DNA from: Caldisericota bacterium
Lineage (GTDB): Bacteria; Caldisericota; Caldisericia; Cryosericales; Cryosericaceae
DNA: 6,946 bases
NCBI GenBank assembly: GCA_026390195.1
Contig: JAPLGK010000174.1
Coordinates: 1-6,946, forward strand
Direction: 5' to 3'
The notes under the pieces were generated by a model. That model worked only from the letters and a program-made list of their open reading frames with translations. It made no database searches and was not told where the DNA came from. Shown here piece by piece: positions 1 through 6,893 of this stretch (its first letter is position 1; each line of letters begins with the position of its first letter). Both the position numbers and the translations under genes were made by a program.

Positions 1-2
1 TG

Positions 3-1223
3 GATGTCGCCCGGCCGGTTGCAGGAAGGCATGAGATCGATGCCGCCGGCATGACGTTGCTCCCAGGGCTGCTCAACACGCATATGCACCTGTACTCGAT
101 GTACTCGCGAGGCATCGGCACTGGGCGTGTATCCCATAGCTTCCTCGACGTGCTCCAGGACCTCTGGTGGCGCCTTGACCGTTCCCTGCTCAAGGATGCT
201 TGCTGGATGAGTGCAACGTTCAGTGGGATGGACTCTCTGCGCTGCGGAACGACGACAATCGTCGACCATCATGCTTCACCCAGTTACATCACTGGAAGCC
301 TGTCGACACTGTCCGATGCGTTGAGCAAGATCGGTTTGCGGCACGTGCTTTCCTATGAGATCACCGATCGTAACGGAATACAGGGGGCAGTCGCTGGCGC
401 TGAGGAGAACATTCGTTTCTTCGACGAGGTTCGGGAAAGGGGTGGGCTGGCTTCGGGCATGGTTGGTCTGCATGCCTCGTTCACGGTCTCGGACGCCACT
501 CTCACCACGTTGCGCGACAGAGTCGGGTCGCGTAACGTCGGGTATCACGTTCACATAGCAGAGGGTGCCGTTGACGAGGCAGACAGTGTCGAGAAGTATG
601 GCAAACGCATCGTGGCCCGTCTGGACGATGCGGGATTGCTCGGTCCCCGGTCGATTGCAGTGCACTGTGTCGGCATCGACGTGTCAGAGCGGGAATTGCT
701 TGCGAAGTCCGGGACGCCCGTCGTCGTGAACACCATGTCCAACATGAACAATGCCGTTGGTCTTCCGGCCGTTCGGGAGATGCTGGAGGCTGGCATACAG
801 GTCGGCATTGGGACGGATGGCTATACGGCGAACATGTTCGAGGAGTTCCGGAATACCCTTGTGGGGCTCAGGCACCGATACGAGGATCCAGCCGGTTTCT
901 GGACTGAGGTGCAGAAAGCTCAGATCGAGACAAATGCCGACATCGTGTCGCGTTGTGCGGGGTGCACGGTGGGTCGTCTGGAGGAAGGGGCGGCTGCAGA
1001 CTTCATTCTTGTCGACTACGCGAGTCCTACTCCCTTGACCTCGGAGAATGTTTTTGGCCACATGTTTTTTGGCATGTCGGCGGACTTGGTCGACACTGTT
1101 GTTGTCAATGGAAATGTCGCCGCGAAGGGACACCGGATCCTGGGCGTGGACAGAGAGGACCTCGAACGAGAGTCGCGGAAGGTCGCAAAGGCTGTCTGGG
1201 AGGCGTTTGACCGGCTGTCCTAG
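3..1223 (+). CDS. ssnA: SsnA-like metal-dependent amidohydrolase, 5' partial
   Basis: Amidohydrolase-superfamily enzyme of the SsnA type (chlorohydrolase/aminohydrolase branch), expected to be a cytosolic TIM-barrel hydrolase of a cyclic C-N substrate; the true substrate is unknown. The gene starts before the window. The frame is open from base 3, and residues before the ATG at 51 (ending EIDAAG) fit the usual run-in to the PGLxNTHMHLYS motif, so that ATG is internal. About 406 codons are visible and SsnA proteins are about 440 residues, so roughly 35-40 are missing. Metal and catalytic residues are in place: HxH at 81-89, His then Glu in HIAEG (552-563), His in AVHCVG (663-665), and Asp in GTDGYT (816-818). 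Other SsnA-like signatures are LWWRLDR, TTTIVDHHASP and the C-terminal AADFILVDYASPTPL. In other genomes SsnA accompanies selenium-dependent molybdenum hydroxylase and purine catabolism genes; none is visible here. It ends with TAG, and an in-frame TGA follows at 1239-1241. Confidence 0.88.
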   Translation, partial: DVARPVAGRHEIDAAGMTLLPGLLNTHMHLYSMYSRGIGTGRVSHSFLDVLQDLWWRLDRSLLKDACWMSATFSGMDSLRCGTTTIVDHHASPSYITGSLSTLSDALSKIGLRHVLSYEITDRNGIQGAVAGAEENIRFFDEVRERGGLASGMVGLHASFTVSDATLTTLRDRVGSRNVGYHVHIAEGAVDEADSVEKYGKRIVARLDDAGLLGPRSIAVHCVGIDVSERELLAKSGTPVVVNTMSNMNNAVGLPAVREMLEAGIQVGIGTDGYTANMFEEFRNTLVGLRHRYEDPAGFWTEVQKAQIETNADIVSRCAGCTVGRLEEGAAADFILVDYASPTPLTSENVFGHMFFGMSADLVDTVVVNGNVAAKGHRILGVDREDLERESRKVAKAVWEAFDRLS

Positions 1224-1354
1224 TGTCCAACGGGCATCTGACAGAAATGTACTTGACATAGGTGAGTGCAGAAAGGGTCTGAACCGTTGTTCCTGCATTG
1301 CATTTCCTCTGTTTCATGATACCATGTAATAGTCAAGAAACAGGAGGATTGCGC
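1224..1354 (+). promoter_or_regulatory. ssnA-gyrB intergenic region with promoter-like hexamers
   Basis: This 131-base gap is the only obvious place for a promoter of the gyrB-gyrA-AI-2E operon. A perfect TTGACA (-35 consensus) lies at 1253-1258, but no convincing -10 sits 16-18 bases downstream. Independently, TGTAAT at 1325-1330 resembles a -10 (five of six bases, though the mismatch is at the important second position), and CATGAT at 1315-1320 is a weaker candidate; neither has a well-spaced -35. I see no stem followed by a T-run that would end ssnA transcription. A promoter here is likely, but its exact position is unsupported. Confidence 0.35.
1342..1347 (+). promoter_or_regulatory. Ribosome binding site of gyrB (decides the start)
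   Basis: A perfect AGGAGG sits seven bases before the ATG at 1355. This fixes the GyrB start there rather than at the upstream in-frame codon at 1298. The 19 codons between would add a non-conserved stretch, and numbering from 1355 puts the ATPase residues Glu42 and Asn46 exactly at their E. coli positions. Confidence 0.85.
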
Positions 1355-3259
1355 ATGCAGGATTCCCAGTACACGGCAAGAGACATCAAGGTACTTGAAG
1401 GTGTGGAACATGTTCGAACCAGACCCTCAATGTACATAGGGTCGACCGACTCACGGGGCCTGCATCATCTGGTGCAGGAAGTCGTGGATAATGCCATCGA
1501 CGAATCCATGGCTGGCTTCTGCACCAAGATCGACGTTGGGCTCACCGCAGACCACAGAACCGTCGACGTGCACGACAACGGCCGCGGCATACCGACCGAC
1601 ATGCACCCCGTCCTGGGCATATCGGGTGTCGAGGTAGCTTTGACACGCCTCAATGCAGGTGGCAAGTTCGACAAAAAGAGCTACCACGTTTCCGGTGGTT
1701 TGCATGGCGTCGGTGTCTCCGTCGTCAATGCCCTCTCGAACCGTCTCTATGTCGAGGTGACACAGTGGGGAAAGGTGTTCCAGGAGGAGTTCAGTCGCGG
1801 CAAGCCCATGTATCACCTCCGTGTCAAGGAGGAAGGGATTCCCGCTGGCGTTTCAGGCACGTACGTGAGCTTCACTCCAGACGAAGAGATCTTCGGTGAG
1901 TTTGTTTTCGATCCCGAGCGCATCGGCAAGCGTCTGCGTGAATTGGCTTTCCTGAACTCCGGGCTGGAAATCGACTTCGTTGACCACGCAACGGAAGAGG
2001 TTCAGGTCTTCAAGTATGACAAGGGGCTCATTGAGTTCGTGCGATACATGAACGAAGGCAGTGAGGTCGTGCCGCCGGATCCTGTGCATTTCATGCGAGA
2101 CACGGAAGGTCTCTTTCTCGAGGTTGCCTTCCAGTACAACACCGGCTACAACGACCAGATGATCTCCTACGTGAACAATATCAATACGGTGGACGGTGGT
2201 GCCCATGAGCTGGCCTTCAAGAACGCCTACACACGTCTTTTCAACGCCAAGGCGCGACAGGTGAAGCTGATCTAGCCCGAGGACAGTCTCGGCGGCGAGG
2301 ACATTCGTGAAGGTCTGGTGGTCATCATCAACCTTCGCATCCCTGAACCGCAGTTTGAGGGCCAGACGAAGACGCGGCTCGGGAATGCTGATCTCAAGGG
2401 GCCCATCGAGGCTGCGGTCGAGGAAGAGGTGGAACTGTACCTCGACAAGCACATCGAGGAGTTCAAGGCAATGGCCAATAAGGCTGTCAGTGCGAAGCTT
2501 GCGCGTGAAGCGGCGCGCAAGGCTCGTGACCTCGTCCGCCGCAAGACCGAGCTGGACGGCGGGCGCCTGCCGGGCAAACTTGCAGACTGCTCGTCCCAGG
2601 ACCCGGCTGAATCAGAACTCTACATTGTCGAGGGTGACTCCGCAGGCGGCAGCGCCAAGCAGGGCCGAAACCGGCGCACCCAGGCGATTCTGCCCCTGAG
2701 GGGCAAGATTCTGAACGTGGAGAAGGTCGGTATCCACCGAGCCCTCGAGAATGAGGAGATCAAGGCCCTCATCACTTCCATCGGTACGGGGGTCATGGAT
2801 GATATCAAGCTCGAGAAGCTGCGGTATCACAAGATCGTCATCATGACGGATGCCGATGTTGACGGAGCGCATATCCGGACGCTGCTGCTCACGTTCTTCT
2901 ACCGCTACATGCGCCCACTCGTTGTCAACCGGAACATCTACTTTGCTCAGCCTCCGCTTTTTGGTGTCCTCGATGGCAAGACGATGCGCTATGCGTTCTC
3001 CGACGACGAGCTTCGGACACTTCTGTCGCAAGCGAAGGGCAAGCCTGATGTCCAGCGGTACAAAGGACTAGGAGAGATGAACCCTGAGCAGTTGTGGTCA
3101 ACGACGATGGACCCGGCCACTCGCCTGATGGGACGTGTTACCTTGGAGGAAGCCGAGGAGGCTGAACGCATTTTCACGCTGCTCATGGGCGAGAAGGTGG
3201 AGCCTCGTCGCAAGTTTATCGTTGATCACGCGCGTGAAGTCTACAACTTGGACATTTGA
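1355..3259 (+). CDS. gyrB: DNA gyrase subunit B, interrupted by one in-frame TAG
   Basis: ATPase/TOPRIM subunit of gyrase, which with GyrA introduces negative supercoils using ATP. Read through the TAG at 2273-2275 it is 634 residues, a normal length for the short GyrB type. The GHKL ATPase domain (about 1-220) has Glu42 and Asn46 in EVVDNAIDE, DNGRGIP at 74-80 and the GGLHGVGVSVVNALS lid. The transducer domain (about 221-390) has QTK at 337-339, whose Lys contacts ATP. The TOPRIM domain has EGDSAGGSAKQGRNR with Glu426, PLRGKILNVEK, and the metal-binding TDADVD with Asp499 and Asp501. The tail has QRYKGLGEMNPEQLW, which favours GyrB over ParE. The TAG is codon 307, inside the transducer; both halves are in the same frame and otherwise intact. 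Termination there would leave a 306-residue fragment without the QTK Lys or TOPRIM, which could not work as gyrase. The GTG at 2318 is an internal Val codon, not a credible new start. The gene ends 17 bases before gyrA. Confidence 0.93.
2273..2275 (+). other. In-frame amber codon inside gyrB
   Basis: The codons around it read Val-Lys-Leu-Ile, TAG, Pro-Glu-Asp-Ser. From memory of the family, B. subtilis GyrB has Leu-Ile-Lys at the matching place, so AAG (Lys) changed to TAG by one base is the simplest origin. The reading frame is unchanged across it, and the downstream half keeps every conserved motif. Sequencing error, recent nonsense mutation and recoding all remain possible. Confidence 0.95.
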
Positions 3260-3265
3260 CGGAGT

Positions 3266-3270
3266 GAGGG
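3266..3270 (+). promoter_or_regulatory. Ribosome binding site of gyrA
   Basis: GAGGG lies six bases before the ATG at 3277 but only three before the in-frame GTG at 3274. The spacing therefore favours ATG 3277 as the start, even though the GTG is also possible. Confidence 0.6.
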
Positions 3271-3276
3271 ACAGTG

Positions 3277-5754
3277 ATGTCAGAAAACGATAGAGTATTC
3301 AACGTCTACGTCGAGGACGAGATGAAGAAGTCCTACCTCGAGTACTCGATGAGCGTTATCATTGGTCGAGCGCTGCCGGACTTCCGCGATGGTTTGAAAC
3401 CCGTGCATCGCCGAATCCTTTTCGCCATGTATGAGCTGGGGTGTTTCTGGAACAAGCCGTACAAGAAGAGCGCCCGTATTGTTGGCGACGTCCTGGGCAA
3501 GTACCATCCTCATGGCGACATTGCCATCTATGATTCCCTGGTCCGCATGGCGCAGGAGTTCTCGCTCAGGTATCCATTGATCGACGGCCATGGCAACTTC
3601 GGATCCATTGATGGCGATTCTGCTGCAGCCATGCGCTATACTGAGGTTCGGCTGGCTCCTGTCTCTGCACTCATGCTGGACGAGCTGGACAAGGAGATCG
3701 TCGAGTTCACGCCGAACTTTGACAACAGTCTGGAGGAACCGGTCATCCTGCCGGCCAAAGTGCCGCAGCTTCTGCTCAACGGTTCCAGCGGAATCGCCGT
3801 GGGCATGGCCACCAACATCCCTCCTCACAACGTCGGCGAGCTGATCGATGCCCTGAAGTATATGCTGGACTGCCGGATCAGCAGTGAACCCGAGGATCCC
3901 GCCCAGATCCGGTCGTTTGTCAAGGGTCCCGACTTTCCGGGCGGCGGCGTCGCGGTTGGCACGGACGGCATCGACGAATACATCGCCACCGGTCGGGGCG
4001 ACATCATCACCAGAGGGAAGTACACCATCGAGAAGGATGGCAACAAAACGCGATTCATCATTACCGAGTTGCCGTTTGAGGTGAACAAGGCCGAGTTCGT
4101 CCAGAAGGTCGCCGGCCTGATGAAGGACAAGCGCCTGAACCAACTGTCTGACCTGCGTGACGAATCCAGCCGCGAGGGCATACGAGTCGTGCTTGAACTG
4201 AAGAAAGATGCGGTTCCTGAGCGAGTTGACCTGCTGCTGCGCAGACACACCCAGTTCCAGCAGCACTTTCACGTTAGCATGCTCGGAATCCTGTACGGCG
4301 TGCCACGCACCCTCCCTTTGCGCGATGTTCTGGCCACATTCCTGGACTTCCGCGAGGCAACGCTTCGCAGGAGGTTCACTCTGGAACTTCGCAAGCACGA
4401 GGAACGCCTGAACGTCTTGAACGGTCTTGTCATCGCGATTCGAAACATCAGGCGAGTGACGGAGATCCTGACCGCGTCTTCGTCCATGGATGATGCATCG
4501 GCTCGCCTCGTCGAGAGCTTTGGACTCAACGACCGGCAGGTGGAGGCGATCTTTGAGATGCGCATGAGGTCTCTGGTGTCGCTCGAAGTCGAGAAGCTGA
4601 CGAAAGAGGTTGAAGAGAACAAGGCAGAGATCGAAAGACTCTCTGCGATGCTGGCAGACCCCAACAGGATCCGTGTCTACATCCGGGATGAGCTTGTCGA
4701 GGTCGCCCGCAAATACGGAAACCCACGCCGCACCCAGATCCTGAAGGACGATGGCCGCGGGGAAGACGATGACGAGCAGTTCATCGAAGATAAAGAGGTC
4801 ATGGTCGTCATTTCCAAGAACGGCTATGCGAAGATTATCCCGAGTTCAACGTTCAAGGTTCAGGGTCGCGGAGGACTGGGAGTCGCGAGCATGAATCTGA
4901 AGCGGGACGACTATATCAGCAAGTACTTCACCGTCCGCACGAAGCAGCGTATGCTGCTCTTCACCAACAAAGGACGCGTATACTCCATTCCTGCATACCG
5001 TCTTCCTGAAGAGAAGCGGCAGGGTGGAGGGGAGAATCTATCGCTTCTCCTCGGTATGGGGGCGGACGAACATGTCACCGAAGCGACGGCGCTGCCCGCC
5101 GAACAGGAGGGCGTGTCATTCATCATCGTGACCCGTCGGGGGCGTATCAAGAAGATGGTCACGTCGCAGTTTGTTACGATACGGAGCACGGGAAAGACGT
5201 TCATCAGGCTTGCTGAAGGGGACTCTGTGGTCTCGGTAAGGCCAGTCAAAGACAGCGACGAGGTCCTCATCGCCTCCGATTCCGGCCGAGCCGTTCGCAT
5301 CCGGTCGACGTCCGTTCGCGCCATGGGTGCATCTGCCGGTGGCGTGCGCGGAATGCGCCTTTCACGCGGAGGCAGGTTCGTCGTCGGCATGGAAGTGCTT
5401 CGGCCCGAGGTACCATTCACGCTCATCACGGAACATGGCCACGGCAAGCGCCTGAACCCATACGAGGTCCGCCTGGTTGGCCGTGGGTCGGGCGGTGTCA
5501 TCTGCTACCGCGTCACTGAGAAGACGGGTCCGCTGGCAGCATTCACAACGGGAACCGTCGACCAGGATGTCGTCGTGTCCACGAGTACGGGCCAGACGAT
5601 TCGTACACCTGCCGAGACCCTCCCCCTGCTTGGAAGGGTCTCTTCGGGCGTGAAAGTGATCCGGCTGAAGTCCAAGGGCAGCGGCGTTATCGCTGCGGAA
5701 GCAATTATCAAGGAGGTCGCCCCAACGGAGGCTGAAGATGAGGCTGAGCAGTAA
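3277..5754 (+). CDS. gyrA: DNA gyrase subunit A
   Basis: Breakage-reunion and DNA-wrapping subunit of gyrase; forms A2B2 with GyrB. It has 825 residues from ATG 3277 (826 if GTG 3274 is used, which makes numbering match E. coli; that numbering is used here). The winged-helix domain carries the catalytic Tyr122 in AAAMRYTEVR (codon 3637-3639) with Arg121 before it, preceded by the quinolone region GKYHPHGDIAIYD. Ile replaces Ser at position 83, while Asp87 is kept. Tower and coiled-coil regions follow (to about 490). The C-terminal domain has about six beta-pinwheel repeats, recognisable from units such as KNGYAKIIP, NKGRVYSIP, RRGRIKKMV, DSGRAVRIR, GHGKRLNPY and STGQTIRTP. The GyrA box is QGRGGLG at 4861-4881, degenerate relative to the QRRGGKG type. 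The protein ends in a short acidic tail. The full six-blade domain and the neighbouring gyrB make GyrA much more likely than ParC. The end overlaps the next gene by 17 bases. Confidence 0.97.
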   Translation: MSENDRVFNVYVEDEMKKSYLEYSMSVIIGRALPDFRDGLKPVHRRILFAMYELGCFWNKPYKKSARIVGDVLGKYHPHGDIAIYDSLVRMAQEFSLRYPLIDGHGNFGSIDGDSAAAMRYTEVRLAPVSALMLDELDKEIVEFTPNFDNSLEEPVILPAKVPQLLLNGSSGIAVGMATNIPPHNVGELIDALKYMLDCRISSEPEDPAQIRSFVKGPDFPGGGVAVGTDGIDEYIATGRGDIITRGKYTIEKDGNKTRFIITELPFEVNKAEFVQKVAGLMKDKRLNQLSDLRDESSREGIRVVLELKKDAVPERVDLLLRRHTQFQQHFHVSMLGILYGVPRTLPLRDVLATFLDFREATLRRRFTLELRKHEERLNVLNGLVIAIRNIRRVTEILTASSSMDDASARLVESFGLNDRQVEAIFEMRMRSLVSLEVEKLTKEVEENKAEIERLSAMLADPNRIRVYIRDELVEVARKYGNPRRTQILKDDGRGEDDDEQFIEDKEVMVVISKNGYAKIIPSSTFKVQGRGGLGVASMNLKRDDYISKYFTVRTKQRMLLFTNKGRVYSIPAYRLPEEKRQGGGENLSLLLGMGADEHVTEATALPAEQEGVSFIIVTRRGRIKKMVTSQFVTIRSTGKTFIRLAEGDSVVSVRPVKDSDEVLIASDSGRAVRIRSTSVRAMGASAGGVRGMRLSRGGRFVVGMEVLRPEVPFTLITEHGHGKRLNPYEVRLVGRGSGGVICYRVTEKTGPLAAFTTGTVDQDVVVSTSTGQTIRTPAETLPLLGRVSSGVKVIRLKSKGSGVIAAEAIIKEVAPTEAEDEAEQ
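5727..5731 (+). promoter_or_regulatory. Ribosome binding site inside the end of gyrA
   Basis: GGAGG ends six bases before the ATG at 5738, supporting that start and the 17-base overlap with gyrA. A longer AAGGAGGT at 5710-5717 is too far upstream to serve this start and has no start codon at a usable distance. Confidence 0.7.
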
Positions 5755-6820
5755 GGAAGCCAGTGCTCTGCGTGTCGTCCTTCTGTCGGTCCTGAGCATC
5801 GCTGTGGCTGCGTGGGCCGTCTGGCTCCTGTGGACTCTTCGTAGCATCGTGTTTCTGGGAATCGCCGCGGCATTCGCGGCGTTTCTCTTCTTGCCAATTG
5901 CACACTGGCTCAATCGGAAGACCCATCTTCCCATGGGTATCACCTGTGCCATTGTTGTTCTGGGAATCGTGGGCGCATTCGTTGGACTAGTGGCGGTCAC
6001 GATTCCGCCTCTGGTGCGAGAAACGAGGTTGCTCGTGGCATCTCTTCCTGATTACGCAAAGACAGTTCAGGGCTACTTCTCCAGATTCTCGGCATGGCTG
6101 GATCGCTATCAGTTCGGGGCGGCGCAGGACACCATCGCGGCCGTTGTCGACGCAGTCCAGAAAGCTGCGATCCAATTCGGACAGAACATCGTCACGGCAT
6201 CGTCGAAGAGACTACTGGGGTTTGGGGCACTTCTCCCGTTCTTCGTGCTCATGTACTTCTTCATGAGGGGCTCTCACGACTACTACGAGGCGTCTCTGTC
6301 GCTGCCGTTCATCCATATGCAGAGAGATCGTGCAGAGGTCGCGCTTGCGCAGGTCGCTGCAAGCACCAGGAGATACATCGAGGCGCTTGCCCTCGTCGCG
6401 CTGGTAACTGCGCTGTTCATGGGCGGGGTCAGCGCGCTGTTCCGGATCAACTATGCTCTGACAATTGGCGTCTTGGATTTCTTCGGCGAGTTCATTCCGT
6501 ACGGAGGCCCGTTCGTGGTCGCGTTGCTGGGAGCCTTCTTTGCCGCCGTGACGGGTCCGGGGAAGTTCATCGCCTGGATTATCATTTTCAGTGTCGTCGA
6601 GGCTACGACGAGTCAGATTCTCGCCCCACGACTCATATCCGAGAAGACGGGGCTCAATCCGGGTTTTGTCATCCTGCTCCTCCTGGCGGGCGGCACGCTT
6701 GCGGGGTTCTTTGGGCTGTTGCTGGCGGTCCCCGTTGCGGTTTTCGTCCGTGAGATCATCAAGAGCGTTCAGTTGCTGCGGTCAGCTTCTGAGGACATCA
6801 CAGAGAAGCCGGTTGACTGA
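5738..6820 (+). CDS. AI-2E/PerM-family membrane transporter
   Basis: Integral inner-membrane protein of 360 residues, a normal length for the AI-2E transporter family (YdiK/PerM/TqsA type). Members are annotated as exporters or permeases, including autoinducer-2 export and sodium-proton antiport, so the substrate cannot be named from sequence. Hydrophobic segments lie at about 13-32, 36-52 and 67-89. A long soluble stretch (about 92-158) follows, as is typical, then segments at about 161-178 and 216-236 and several between about 240 and 340. Family signatures are FGEFIPYGGPFVVAL (IPYGG at 253-257), ILAPRLIS at 294-301, and the Gly-rich final segment with GFFGLLLAVPVAVFVREI. The start ATG lies inside gyrA in another frame, with its own Shine-Dalgarno site, suggesting translational coupling and membership of the gyrase operon. 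No functional link to gyrase is established. The gene ends in TGA. Confidence 0.92.
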   Translation: MRLSSKEASALRVVLLSVLSIAVAAWAVWLLWTLRSIVFLGIAAAFAAFLFLPIAHWLNRKTHLPMGITCAIVVLGIVGAFVGLVAVTIPPLVRETRLLVASLPDYAKTVQGYFSRFSAWLDRYQFGAAQDTIAAVVDAVQKAAIQFGQNIVTASSKRLLGFGALLPFFVLMYFFMRGSHDYYEASLSLPFIHMQRDRAEVALAQVAASTRRYIEALALVALVTALFMGGVSALFRINYALTIGVLDFFGEFIPYGGPFVVALLGAFFAAVTGPGKFIAWIIIFSVVEATTSQILAPRLISEKTGLNPGFVILLLLAGGTLAGFFGLLLAVPVAVFVREIIKSVQLLRSASEDITEKPVD

Positions 6821-6840
6821 AGACGCAATTCCGGTATAGT
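6813..6840 (+). promoter_or_regulatory. Putative sigma70-type promoter for the downstream gene
   Basis: TTGACT (6813-6818, five of six matches to the -35 consensus) and TATAGT (6835-6840, five of six matches to the -10) are separated by 16 bases. The -35 overlaps the last codons of the AI-2E gene. Transcription would start near 6847, giving a leader of about 47 bases before the ATG at 6894. This is the best promoter-like pair in the window. Confidence 0.6.
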
Positions 6841-6845
6841 TAATT

Positions 6846-6860
6846 GGTTGTTTATCAACC
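6846..6860 (+). other. Small hairpin between the AI-2E gene and the next gene
   Basis: GGTTG (6846-6850) and CAACC (6856-6860) form a perfect 5-bp stem around a TTTAT loop. Only CCTTT follows, so it is a poor intrinsic terminator. If the promoter at 6813-6840 is real, the hairpin would sit at the very 5' end of the new transcript. AACC could alternatively pair with GGTT at 6872-6875, but only weakly. Confidence 0.4.
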
Positions 6861-6882
6861 CCTTTGGCAACGGTTTGACGAA

Positions 6883-6888
6883 AGGAGG
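6883..6888 (+). promoter_or_regulatory. Ribosome binding site of the last, partial gene
   Basis: AGGAGG within AAAGGAGGGG lies five bases before the ATG at 6894 and eight before the ATG at 6897. It is a near-ideal site and the main reason to call a gene here. Confidence 0.7.
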
Positions 6889-6893
6889 GGTGA

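Noticed and set aside
51..53. ATG at 51 as the true start of the amidohydrolase
   Set aside because: The frame is open upstream and encodes residues typical of the family just before the metal-binding motif, so the gene begins before the window.
684..1298. Minus-strand open frame of 204 codons opposite ssnA
   Set aside because: Antisense shadow of a conserved enzyme, with no recognisable motifs.
1298..1354. Upstream start for GyrB at 1298
   Set aside because: The added residues are not GyrB-like, and the AGGAGG at 1342-1347 is correctly placed for the ATG at 1355.
2273..2275. Pyrrolysine as the residue at the gyrB TAG
   Set aside because: Known pyrrolysine use is mainly in methylamine methyltransferases, and no pyl gene is visible here; the one-base change from a Lys codon is simpler. 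Kept only as a test in the main finding.
2318..3259. A separate gene for the C-terminal half of GyrB (split gyrB)
   Set aside because: The apparent start is a GTG that encodes an internal Val of the conserved EGLVVIINL stretch. It is in the same frame as the first half, has no good Shine-Dalgarno site at the right distance, and conserved GyrB sequence continues between the TAG and this codon.
3280..4398. Long open frame of 372 codons on the - strand opposite gyrA
   Set aside because: It lies wholly antisense to highly conserved gyrA and resembles no protein I know; such frames are expected opposite GC-rich genes.
6846..6866. Intrinsic terminator after the AI-2E gene
   Set aside because: The stem is only 5 bp and is followed by CCTTT rather than a T-run, so it is too weak to call.
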